From positions 1 to 46,455 of the forward strand of contig JAJFGS010000006.1 of assembly GCA_021775995.1 (NCBI GenBank): a stretch of 46,455 bases of DNA. Direction: 5' to 3'. The translations under genes were made by a program, and so were the position numbers. The notes below the pieces were generated by a model. That model did not search any database. It had not been told where the DNA came from and worked only from the letters and a program-made list of their open reading frames with translations. The stretch is from Alphaproteobacteria bacterium (GTDB lineage: Bacteria > Pseudomonadota > Alphaproteobacteria > Micavibrionales > Micavibrionaceae). This document shows positions 9,973-17,569 of this stretch, piece after piece (within the stretch, counting starts at the first letter, position 1; each line of letters starts with the position of its first letter).

Positions 9973-10227
9973 ATGGCTGAAGATAAAAAGACAACGACAA
10001 AGAAAGCGCCTGCTAAAAAAGCAGCCCCTAAAAAGGCAGCTTCTGGTAAAACTGTGACAGTAACACAAACTGGTTCGCCGATTGGTCGTAAAGAATACCA
10101 ACGTAGTACATTGATTGGTTTGGGCTTAAACAAAATTGGCCGTACAAAAACTCTGGAAGATACACCAAGCATTCGCGGTATGATCCGTAAGGTAAATCAC
10201 TTGGTTAAGGTTGAAGACGCCGCTTAA
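9973..10227 (+). CDS. rpmD: 50S ribosomal protein L30 with basic N-terminal extension
   Basis: Residues 25-84 are the L30 fold: [39 protein letters not shown] and [12 protein letters not shown]. Residues 1-24 form a Lys/Ala/Pro extension. L30 is normally about 60 residues without such a leader. The extension shares 26 identical bases with the rpsQ tail (9999-10024 against 6091-6116) and 16 with the rplV tail (10025-10040 against 4098-4113). L30 binds 23S rRNA near the 5S particle. Confidence 0.95.
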   Translation: MAEDKKTTTKKAPAKKAAPKKAASGKTVTVTQTGSPIGRKEYQRSTLIGLGLNKIGRTKTLEDTPSIRGMIRKVNHLVKVEDAA

Positions 10228-10252
10228 GAATTTATAAATAAGGTATAAGAAA

Positions 10253-10798
10253 ATGAAATTGAACGATTTAAAACCAAATAATGGTGCAACACACAACACA
10301 AAACGTGTTGGTCGTGGTATTGGCTCTGGTAAAGGTAAAACTTGTGGCGTTGGCCAAAAGGGTCAAAAAGGTCGCTCTGGTGTGGCTATTAAAGGGTTTG
10401 AAGGCGGTCAAATGCCTTTATTCCAACGTTTACCAAAACGTGGATTTAATAATATTTTTGCGAAGAAATTCGCGACAGTTTCTCTTGCACGCTTACAAGA
10501 AGCTATTAATGAGAAACGAATTGATGCTGGTAAAACAATCGATCAAGACGCGCTTGTCGCGGCTAAAATCATTAAACGCACAAAAGACGGCGTTCGTGTT
10601 TTGGGTAATGGTGAGATTAAAACAAAAGTAACTTTGAATGTTGCAGGTGCAACAGCATCAGCAGTTAAGGCTGTTGAAAAAGCAGGCGGTAAACTTGATA
10701 TCATTGAGAAGAAAGAGATGCCTGCTCGTAAAGTGAAGCTGAATAAGCCAGCAAAACCAAGCAAGAAAATGCTTTTAAAGGCTAAAAAGAAGAAATAA
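10253..10798 (+). CDS. rplO: 50S ribosomal protein L15
   Basis: The 181 residues match L15: [40 protein letters not shown] and [18 protein letters not shown] in order. It ends with a Lys-rich tail of about 20 residues. L15 is a late 50S assembly protein that binds 23S rRNA. It is the last gene of this ribosomal run, and a terminator follows 32 bases later. In most proteobacteria secY comes next, but it is absent here. Confidence 0.97.
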   Translation: MKLNDLKPNNGATHNTKRVGRGIGSGKGKTCGVGQKGQKGRSGVAIKGFEGGQMPLFQRLPKRGFNNIFAKKFATVSLARLQEAINEKRIDAGKTIDQDALVAAKIIKRTKDGVRVLGNGEIKTKVTLNVAGATASAVKAVEKAGGKLDIIEKKEMPARKVKLNKPAKPSKKMLLKAKKKK

Positions 10799-10829
10799 CC
10801 AAGGCTGATAAGTTTTGGTGGGGAACGAA

Positions 10830-10858
10830 AGAGGGAGCTTCTTTAAGCTCCCTTTTTT
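10830..10858 (+). terminator. Rho-independent terminator of the S10-spc run
   Basis: GGGAGCTT (10833-10840) pairs with AAGCTCCC (10845-10852) around a CTTT loop, followed at once by six T. This is a textbook intrinsic terminator 32 bases after the rplO stop, so the ribosomal transcript ends here rather than continuing into secY. Confidence 0.93.
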
Positions 10859-10915
10859 ATTGCTCTATTCTATGCTATACTCATTTCATTCAACGGCATC
10901 ATTGTGTTTAAATTT

Positions 10916-11073
10916 CGTCATTGCGAGGAACATCGTGACGAAGTAATTCATTTAACATTATGTCTTAATACCGTAACCCCGCACTTGTTGCGGGGTCTTT
11001 GCTAAAACACGGAACAGACCCCGTAATAAATACGGGGTTACAACGGATTGCATGAACAAGTCATGCAATGACG
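10916..11073. repeat. Nested palindromic element with 9-bp terminal inverted repeats
   Basis: The unit starts CGTCATTGC and ends GCAATGACG, an exact inverted pair. Inside are three hairpins: ACCCCGCA/TGCGGGGT (10976-10996), ACCCCGTA/TACGGGGT (11018-11038) and ATTGCATGA/TCATGCAAT (11047-11069). The first two are inverted copies of one another (GTAACCCCG...CGGGGTC against GACCCCG...CGGGGTTAC), so the whole element is roughly symmetric about 11007. The left end, with GCGAGGAACATCGTGACGA, resembles the CGTCATTGCGAGGA repeats known from alphaproteobacteria. No coding capacity is seen. Confidence 0.8.
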
Positions 11074-11080
11074 TTGAAAA

Positions 11081-11150
11081 GTAAGTCTAGTTTCAGGTTT
11101 CTTTTGATATTAATAAGTTACGGCTAAAATCCTGTAAAAAGTAGACTTAC
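11081..11150. repeat. Second inverted repeat beside the nested element
   Basis: GTAAGTCTA (11081-11089) is exactly complementary to TAGACTTAC (11142-11150), enclosing 52 bases with no clear internal hairpin. It begins eight bases after the nested palindromic element and may be a separate element or part of the same insertion. Confidence 0.45.
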
Positions 11151-11261
11151 ATGGCAAATAAGCAAGTTTACTTTTGAAACCAGAAGAGGGGAGATACCCC
11201 CCCTCCCCAAATTCTCAGGGAGCAAACTGAGTAACTTTAATTCAATAATGTAATCAATAGG

Positions 11262-12083
11262 TTACGAGGCCCTTAAGGCCCCTATATTGGAGATTTCTAA
11301 GGTTCTTGTTGGGAAAGGGATGGATATCCCATCTTTGTCCAACTCTTCTTTTATGGCTTTTAATAAGTTCCATTGCACTGCAAAAAAATCATCTGTTTTG
11401 CTCCAAACGCGAACTTTTAAATCCACTGAAGATTCTCCCATATTGGCAACGGCAATCATGGGTTCTTTACCCGTTGTGGTAATAAGCAGACTTTCCTTGG
11501 CTAAAACATTTTCAATTGTTTTGATGGCTTTATTGATATCGCTATCATAACTAATGCCAATACTAATATCCTGACGACGTTGTTTATTGCGGGAGAAATT
11601 TGTAATTTCTGTTCCCCAGATTTGGCTGTTGGGGGCATAAATATATTTATTATCAGGCGTGTTCAGTTCTGTGCCAAACAGTCCCAGTGAGGTTACAGTG
11701 CCTCCTGTGCTACCGAATTCAATATAATCACCAATCTTAAAAGGGCCTAGAATTAAAAGCATGGCACCCGCAGCGACATTGCTTAATGTGCCTTGCAAAG
11801 CCAGGCCGATCGCAAGGCCTGCTGCACCTAATACAGCCAGTAGGCTGGCGGTTTGGATACCAAATTGCCCTAAAACGGCGACAAGGGATACGGCAAGAAT
11901 GGTATATTTTGCAAACATACCTAAAAAAGAGGAAAGGGTTTTGTCTAGTTTTTGAATATTACGAATACGGTTTTTAACCCAATTACCCGCAATCCATCCG
12001 ACTATTAAAATGGCTAAGGCACTTAAAAGGCGCATACCCCAGATAATCAAAATGTCTATATACTGGTCTAAATTAACTTCCAT
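11262..12083 (-). CDS. mscS: Small-conductance mechanosensitive channel (MscS family)
   Basis: The 273 residues are close to the usual MscS length. An N-terminal segment with three predicted membrane helices (about residues 10-30, 55-77 and 85-115) leads into the pore helix motif GLALQGTLSNVAAGAMLLILG and the beta domain starting PFKIGDYIEFG. The C-terminal cytoplasmic domain follows. MscS opens under membrane tension and releases solutes during osmotic downshock. The gene lies 22 bases after der on the same strand and is probably co-transcribed with it. Confidence 0.93.
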   Translation of the reverse strand: MEVNLDQYIDILIIWGMRLLSALAILIVGWIAGNWVKNRIRNIQKLDKTLSSFLGMFAKYTILAVSLVAVLGQFGIQTASLLAVLGAAGLAIGLALQGTLSNVAAGAMLLILGPFKIGDYIEFGSTGGTVTSLGLFGTELNTPDNKYIYAPNSQIWGTEITNFSRNKQRRQDISIGISYDSDINKAIKTIENVLAKESLLITTTGKEPMIAVANMGESSVDLKVRVWSKTDDFFAVQWNLLKAIKEELDKDGISIPFPTRTLEISNIGALRAS

Positions 12084-12105
12084 GATTTTTCCTTTTATAT
12101 CTAGA

Positions 12106-13551
12106 TTAGTTAAATGGGTTTTTACTGGTTCTTACTAATAAGCGAAGTGGAATGCCTTTGAAATCAAAATCATCACGTAGGCCATTCATTAAATAACGCT
12201 TGTATGTATCAGGTAGTTCTTTGGGGCGTGATACCCAAAGAGCAAAAGTTGGTGGTCGAATATTTATTTGTGTCATATATTTTAAACGGTTGGAGCGTCC
12301 TTCATAAAGCGGTGCAGGGTTTTGACTCTCTCGTGCGGACATCCAACGGTTTAGTTTTGATGTGCTGACACGTTTATTCCAAAGCTCATAAGTGTCTAAA
12401 ACAGTTTGCATTAGAAAGCCAAGATTGCGGTTGTTAAGCGCGGAAATGCTGCATGATGGGATGTTTCGTACTTGACCGAGTGATGTCTCAAGCTTGTATT
12501 TAATAAGCTCGAGTGCTTCTTTTTTGGCTTCTTCACCTTTGATAAGGTCCCATTTATTGATGGCTATAATCATCGCCCGACCTTCATTGATAATATGATC
12601 TGCAATTTGTAGATCTTGTTTCTCAAAAATATTTTCTGCGTCAATAACAAGAATACAAACTTGTGCCAGGCGGATGGCGCGTAACGAATCTTCAACGGAC
12701 ATCTTCTCAATATTATTTTCAACTTTTGCTTTTTTGCGCATGCCTGCGGTATCAACAAGGCGAATTTTATGATCATTAAATTCCCAATCAACGGCAATCG
12801 CATCACGTGTAATGCCTGCTTCTGGGCCGACCATCACACGATTGTCATTCAACAATGCATTAACAAGTGTTGATTTACCAACATTTGGTCGACCGACAAT
12901 GGCAATTTTAATTGGTTTCTCATTATCTTCTTCAATCTCGATGGCGGCAAAATCAAAATTCTCGTCACCCTCCAATTCATCTAAATTTTCAATATCAGGA
13001 AGTTGATCGTTTTCGCCCTCGATTTCGGCAAGCTCTTCTGGAAAATGCGGTTTGAAGGCATGATATAAATCTTCTATGCCATGTCCGTGCGCAGAAGAAA
13101 TCGGAATAGGTTGCCCAAAACCTAGCGCGTAAGCTTCACCAATAGCGGCTTCAGTCGCTTTCTCATTCTCACATTTGTTGACGGCCAGAACGATAGGCAG
13201 TTTTTGTCCTTTTCTACGGCCTCCATTCCTTCTGAGCCATTGTGCGAAATGCTCATCGGCGGGGGTCACGCCTTCGCGTCCATCGATTATGAATAAGACG
13301 GCATCGGCCTGCGCTAAGCCTTCTTCTGTTTGTTTTCTCATACGTCCTTGAATGGAGTCGTCAAAGGCTTCTTCTAAGCCTGCTGTATCGATAATTCGTA
13401 CTTTTTGGTCGATCAGAAAGCCTTCGGCTTCACGCCAATCACGGGTGACACCAGGGGTATCATCGACAATAGCCATCCTTTTCCGCGCTAAACGGTTAAA
13501 AAGGGTGGACTTGCCAACATTTGGGCGACCAATGATTGCGATTGTAAACAT
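12106..13551 (-). CDS. der: GTPase Der (EngA), ribosome assembly
   Basis: The 481 residues contain two consecutive GTPase domains, each with a P-loop GRPNVGKST (near residues 8 and 215). DTAGLEE and NKCE belong to the first domain, DTAGMRK and NKWD to the second. A KH-like C-terminal domain follows, with RPPTFALWVSRPKELPDTYKRYL. Der acts in late 50S assembly. A TTG at 13557 is also in frame, but the ATG at 13551 gives the canonical MFTIAIIGRPNVG start. A run of about 30 acidic residues links the two GTPase domains. No clear ribosome site is seen. Confidence 0.96.
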   Translation of the reverse strand: MFTIAIIGRPNVGKSTLFNRLARKRMAIVDDTPGVTRDWREAEGFLIDQKVRIIDTAGLEEAFDDSIQGRMRKQTEEGLAQADAVLFIIDGREGVTPADEHFAQWLRRNGGRRKGQKLPIVLAVNKCENEKATEAAIGEAYALGFGQPIPISSAHGHGIEDLYHAFKPHFPEELAEIEGENDQLPDIENLDELEGDENFDFAAIEIEEDNEKPIKIAIVGRPNVGKSTLVNALLNDNRVMVGPEAGITRDAIAVDWEFNDHKIRLVDTAGMRKKAKVENNIEKMSVEDSLRAIRLAQVCILVIDAENIFEKQDLQIADHIINEGRAMIIAINKWDLIKGEEAKKEALELIKYKLETSLGQVRNIPSCSISALNNRNLGFLMQTVLDTYELWNKRVSTSKLNRWMSARESQNPAPLYEGRSNRLKYMTQINIRPPTFALWVSRPKELPDTYKRYLMNGLRDDFDFKGIPLRLLVRTSKNPFN

Positions 13552-14021
13552 CCGCAACTTTTAAGGGTTTTAGCGGATGAATGCTAGTCCCCTTGAAAAA
13601 GAAAATATTAAAGCCTTATTTCGTGCTTGTAAGTTTCGGGGTGGAGTTGTAAAGTTCATCTGCGACACATTGTGGCTCTAGCATAATTGTTTGATTTAAT
13701 TGTATTTTTTAAGGTTTCGCTAGCTCCAATGGAAGAATAAAAGAGGTTTTTGAAGAGTTATATCTTCATCAAACATGAAAATCTCTTATTCCGGCGCCGT
13801 ATATATTAGTGAGTTGGGAAGCATTTTTATGCAAAAAAACCAGCTTTACGGTGATTTTTGGCTTTAAAGCGCTAGCGAGCGATCAGCTAAAATCGGATAA
13901 AAAAAAGTTTAACGGATAAGTGCGTTTTAAGCATGCCGTTCCTTTTGCCCCCTTTTGTCGCATGTGGGGTGTAATAAAGGATCGTTGCGGCTATTACGCC
14001 TTTGAAAGAACGGATTATATT
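13552..14021. other. Divergent intergenic region upstream of rne
   Basis: No gene is supported in these 470 bases between divergent der and rne. The open frame runs upstream of the rne start, but its extra 34 residues do not look like RNase E. The region probably holds promoters for both genes and a long 5' leader for rne, which is often autoregulated through its leader in other bacteria. I see only short hairpins (for example GAAGA...TCTTC near 13755-13775) and no strong consensus promoter. Confidence 0.5.
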
Positions 14022-16538
14022 ATGTCTAAAAAAATGTTAATTGACGCAACTCATGATGAAGAAACAAGGGTTGCAGTCGTCGATGGAAACCAGTTGGTTG
14101 AATTTGATTATGAAAGCAGTGTGCGTAAACAACTAAAGGGTGGAATTTACTTAGCCAAAGTGACGCGAGTTGAGCCTTCATTGCAGGCAGCTTTTGTTAA
14201 TTTTGGTGGAAACCGTCACGGTTTTTTACCTTTTTCTGAAATTCACCCAGATTATTTTCGTATTCCTGTTAGTGATCGTGAAGCGTTACTAGCCGCTCAA
14301 CAGGAAGAATTGGCGAAGTTAGATCGTATGGAAGAAGAAAATGAAGATGAGGTTGAAGAAGATGGTGGGGCTGTCGTCGATGATTCTAGTGAAGACGATG
14401 AAGACGATGATGAAGATGCTGTCGTTGAAGTAGGTGGTGCAGATAAGCCAGCTGATGATGAAGATTCTGACTTGCTTGCCAAAAAAGATAAAAAAGAAAA
14501 AACAAAGAAAAAACCTGCGGCAAAGTCTAAAGCTAAGAAATCTAAAAAAGACGATGTAGAAGAAGAATCGGTTGGTAATAATAAAAGCGATGAAGAAAAA
14601 AGCGATGAAGAACTTGATGCGCAAGCTTTAGAAAAAGCACAAAGTCTTGAAAGTCCGGAAGACCAAGATGGAGACAATAAAAAGAAGCATCGTAATAACC
14701 GTGGTCGCGGTCGTAATAAGAATTATCGTGGTAAGAAACGTAGCAACATGCGGAGTAAAAAGTCCGATGAAATTGTTGATGATGGTCATGGAGATAATGA
14801 GGGCGGTAAGCCATTTCGTTTTAATCTACGTCATCAATATAAAATTCAAGAAGTTGTTAAACGCGGTCAAATCATGCTTATACAAGTATCTAAAGAAGAG
14901 CGTGGTAATAAGGGTGCAGCCGTTACAACTTATATGTCGTTACCTGGACGTTATTGCGTTTTGATGCCTAATAGTCCGCGTGGTGGTGGTGTTAGCCGTA
15001 AGATCGGTAACTTTAAAGACCGTAAGCGTATGCGTGAAATTTTAAAAGACCTGACCATTCCAAATGGTATGTCGGTTATTTTAAGAACAGCGGGTGTTTC
15101 TCGTACGAAGGCAGAAATTAAGCGTGACTTAGATTATTTGACACGACTATGGAATACTATTCGAGAAGAAACATTAAAATCTTCTGCGCCAGCCTTGATT
15201 AACGAAGAAGGTAATTTAATAAAACGATCAATTCGTGATTTATATACGCGTGACATTGATGATGTTCTTGTCTCTGGTAAGCGGGGTTTTAAAACAGCGC
15301 GCGACTTCATGAAAATGCTGGTACCTTCGCATGTTAAAAAAGTCAAAGAATATAACGATGACCGTATCCCATTATTTCATCGCTATAATGTTGAAAAACA
15401 AATTGCTGATATTGGTGAGATTTCAGTGACTTTAAAATCTGGGGGATATTTGGTTATTAATCCAACAGAGGCTTTGGTGTCTATTGATGTAAACTCTGGT
15501 AAGGCAACAAAAGAACGTCATATTGAAGAGACGGCTCTTAAAACAAATTTAGAAGCTGCCGTAGAAGTTTCGCGCCAGTTACGTTTACGTGATTTAGGCG
15601 GTTTAGTTGTAATTGACTTTATTGATATGGAAGAGCGCCGCAATAACCGCAAAGTTGAGAACAAGTTACGTGATGCGCTGTCGTCTGATCGTGCCCGTAT
15701 TCAAGTAGGACGTATATCATCTTTTGGTCTACTTGAATTGTCACGTCAACGTTTGAACCCAAGTTTGACAGAAGCGCAGTTTGAAACATGCCCACATTGT
15801 GATGGTAGTGCTGTTGTTAAAACTCTTGATTATGCTGCAATTAGTTCAATGCGTGCCTTGGAAGAAGAAGGAATAAAAGGCCGTGTTGCTGAACTTTCTT
15901 TAAATGTTCCAAATGCAGTGGCTGTTTATATTTTGAATAATAAACGACAGATGTTAGCAGATATTGAAGCGCGTTATGATTTCAAAGTACATATACGTAC
16001 GGATGAAGCTTTAAAAGCTTCTGAATTCCGTCTTGACCCGATTAAGCAACGTAAAGGCAATAAGTCTTCTTCCAAAACAGAGTCAAAGGATGGAGAAGTT
16101 AAAGAGGTCGTAAATCAAAACTCTCAATCTGATTCTAACGAAGGTGAAGAAAAGCAGAAAAAAGGTCGCCGTCGTGGTCGCCGTGGTGGTCGCCGTCACA
16201 ATAAGAAAAATAACACTGAAGAGTTATCTGAAAAGGATAACGGAGATGAAGTAAAAGCGGCCGACCAAACTTCAGAAAAGAAATCGTCACAAAAACCTGC
16301 TCATAAAAAACAGCATAATGATAAATCAAAATCTGATAAGGGTCCTGCGAATGCAAAGGCTACAAACAAGAATGATGTAGAAAAACAGCCTTCTCATAAA
16401 GGAAAAGAAGCTACCCCGATTAAAAAACCTTCGAATGATTCAAAGGCTTCTGTTGAAAATCATGCCAAAGTGTATGAAAAGGTCAATGAAACACCGGACA
16501 AAAAGAAAAAAGGTTGGTGGAATCGGCTTGTCGATTAA
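14022..16538 (+). CDS. rne: Ribonuclease E
   Basis: The 838 residues begin MSKKMLIDATHDEETRVAVVDG, the standard alphaproteobacterial start, so I reject the longer frame opening at 13920. The S1 domain (from about residue 35) is interrupted by a long acidic-then-basic insertion at about residues 95-265. The catalytic core follows, with SIDVNSGKATKERHIEETALK and VVIDFIDMEERRN carrying the metal-binding aspartates, and the Zn-link TCPHCDG. The C-terminal part is disordered and Arg/Lys-rich (RRRGRRGGRR) and ends GWWNRLVD. RNase E starts mRNA decay and processes rRNA and tRNA. Confidence 0.96.
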   Translation: MSKKMLIDATHDEETRVAVVDGNQLVEFDYESSVRKQLKGGIYLAKVTRVEPSLQAAFVNFGGNRHGFLPFSEIHPDYFRIPVSDREALLAAQQEELAKLDRMEEENEDEVEEDGGAVVDDSSEDDEDDDEDAVVEVGGADKPADDEDSDLLAKKDKKEKTKKKPAAKSKAKKSKKDDVEEESVGNNKSDEEKSDEELDAQALEKAQSLESPEDQDGDNKKKHRNNRGRGRNKNYRGKKRSNMRSKKSDEIVDDGHGDNEGGKPFRFNLRHQYKIQEVVKRGQIMLIQVSKEERGNKGAAVTTYMSLPGRYCVLMPNSPRGGGVSRKIGNFKDRKRMREILKDLTIPNGMSVILRTAGVSRTKAEIKRDLDYLTRLWNTIREETLKSSAPALINEEGNLIKRSIRDLYTRDIDDVLVSGKRGFKTARDFMKMLVPSHVKKVKEYNDDRIPLFHRYNVEKQIADIGEISVTLKSGGYLVINPTEALVSIDVNSGKATKERHIEETALKTNLEAAVEVSRQLRLRDLGGLVVIDFIDMEERRNNRKVENKLRDALSSDRARIQVGRISSFGLLELSRQRLNPSLTEAQFETCPHCDGSAVVKTLDYAAISSMRALEEEGIKGRVAELSLNVPNAVAVYILNNKRQMLADIEARYDFKVHIRTDEALKASEFRLDPIKQRKGNKSSSKTESKDGEVKEVVNQNSQSDSNEGEEKQKKGRRRGRRGGRRHNKKNNTEELSEKDNGDEVKAADQTSEKKSSQKPAHKKQHNDKSKSDKGPANAKATNKNDVEKQPSHKGKEATPIKKPSNDSKASVENHAKVYEKVNETPDKKKKGWWNRLVD

Positions 16539-16628
16539 GTTTTTGATAAATATAGATATTTTTTATTTTCTGAGAATATATATAAAATTGTAGGTAATAT
16601 TTAAGACCCATTAACTTCTATAATTTAA

Positions 16629-16808
16629 CATAACTACAGAGGGCCGTTTTCTGCTTATTTTGCGGAAACCCATTAGTTATGGTGGTCTCTCTATACTTTT
16701 TTAACGGTGTTAGCTGATGTTGCAATGCCCCGCTTATGCAGCTAATGCACTGTTGAAAAGTTTTTCGTCCCTTTGACCGCCGGGTGATTTTTCCCCGGCG
16801 GTTTTTTT
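16629..16808 (+). ncRNA. Candidate structured small RNA, about 180 nt
   Basis: A perfect -10 hexamer TATAAT lies at 16619-16624. Downstream are CATAACTA (16629-16636) pairing with TAGTTATG (16674-16681), an inner GTTTTC/GGAAAC stem, a second stem TTAGCTG (16710-16716) with CAGCTAA (16739-16745), and a terminator with seven T. No family motif of 6S, SRP, RNase P or tmRNA is recognised. No good -35 box is present at 16-18 bases, so independent transcription is an inference; it could instead be the structured 3' end of the rne mRNA. Confidence 0.4.
16777..16808 (+). terminator. Strong intrinsic terminator downstream of rne
   Basis: CCGCCGGG (16777-16784) pairs perfectly with CCCGGCGG (16794-16801) and is followed by seven T. 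It lies 239 bases after the rne stop, so it ends either the rne mRNA or a separate small transcript. Confidence 0.93.
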
Positions 16809-16881
16809 ATGTGGCTTTTTTTTACCTTATTTTCGTGATAGGTATGATGTCTTATTACAATAATGATTAAGAAAGCCTCTC

Positions 16882-17568
16882 ATGATACGCCGTTATTCAA
16901 GTCCCTTTTTTGCTTTAATTTTTACAATTTTGTTTTTATCTCCTGCATTTGCAGCTGATAAAGATGACGTAGAGAAACTAAGCGAAGAGAATAAGAAAAA
17001 AGTTGAAACAGAAATTAAAAAAGAAACGCCTATTACAGAATGGATTAGTTCTGAAAATGCGCTTCTAAAAAGATTGCCTAAGCAAAATCAACAGACATTT
17101 TTTATATTAAGAAATAAGCATAGCATTATTCGCGCTATTGAAACGGTACGGCGTGATGTTGGGAATGCCGTGACGGCATGCGGTAAAAATAATAAGGAGA
17201 TGGATAAACCTATGCGGGCGCGTTATAAAGAATGGACAGGTAATATTGATCCTATTTTAAAAGACGCCAAAAAGTTTTTGAATGTTGAGTTGAAAGAACA
17301 AGAATCTTTTCACATTTCAGATTATCGACATATTACAAAATTAAATGATAAGGCTTATAAATTTTCGGAGAGTAAAATTAAAAAAACGCTCGTGACAACG
17401 AAAGAAGCTTGTGAAGGTCTTCTAGCCAGCATGGATGAAACGGAAGAAAATCTAATTAATATTTTACAAGATGTTTTGTTGCCTGAGGAAGTTGCTCGCG
17501 AGCGGTCTGAACAATACCAAAAAGCAAAAGAAGAAAAAGAAGCAAAAAAAGAAGCAGAAAAAAAATAA
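16882..17568 (+). CDS. Secreted or periplasmic protein of unknown function
   Basis: The 228-residue product opens with a signal peptide: basic MIRR, a hydrophobic core, and a probable cleavage site after AFA (about residue 24). The mature part is largely charged and predicted helical, with two cysteines (in TACGKNN and KEACEGL) that could form a disulfide. The last 25 residues are a Lys/Glu/Ala-rich coiled-coil-like tail. I recognise no domain. It converges on ctaA with a single base between the stops. Confidence 0.8.
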   Translation: MIRRYSSPFFALIFTILFLSPAFAADKDDVEKLSEENKKKVETEIKKETPITEWISSENALLKRLPKQNQQTFFILRNKHSIIRAIETVRRDVGNAVTACGKNNKEMDKPMRARYKEWTGNIDPILKDAKKFLNVELKEQESFHISDYRHITKLNDKAYKFSESKIKKTLVTTKEACEGLLASMDETEENLINILQDVLLPEEVARERSEQYQKAKEEKEAKKEAEKK

Positions 17569-17569
17569 T

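Larger units (their letters stand above)
10859..11261. other. Gene-free, repeat-rich region between rplO and mscS
   Basis: No coding region is supported in these 403 bases, which separate two converging genes. They hold the nested palindromic element at 10916-11073, a second inverted repeat (11081-11089 against 11142-11150), a GGGGAG/CTCCCC hairpin around a run of seven C (11188-11208), and a short GTAAC...GTTAC pair near 11230-11265. The concentration of inverted repeats suggests that mobile palindromic elements have accumulated here. Confidence 0.7.
16539..16881. other. Non-coding region between rne and the next gene
   Basis: No reading frame is supported in these 343 bases. A TATAAT hexamer at 16619-16624 precedes a structured stretch (16629-16776) that ends in a strong terminator at 16777-16808. 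The last 73 bases lead to the secreted-protein gene and show no clear promoter. Confidence 0.6.

Noticed and set aside
11188-11208. Run of seven C with a GGGGAG/CTCCCC hairpin as a terminator for mscS
   Set aside because: On the mscS strand the hairpin is not followed by a T-run, so termination there is not supported.
13865-13905. GCTAGCGAGCGATCAGC in the rne leader as a third copy of the 683/24420 palindrome
   Set aside because: Only the first eight or so bases agree, and the arms do not pair the same way, so the resemblance is probably chance.
14297-14677. Serine-rich minus-strand frame over rne
   Set aside because: It is the complement of the acidic insertion (GAN codons read backwards) and has no independent support.
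16629-16808. Assignment of the post-rne RNA candidate to 6S, SRP, RNase P or tmRNA
   Set aside because: None of the motifs I know for these RNAs is present, and the stem layout differs from the closed-rod form of 6S.
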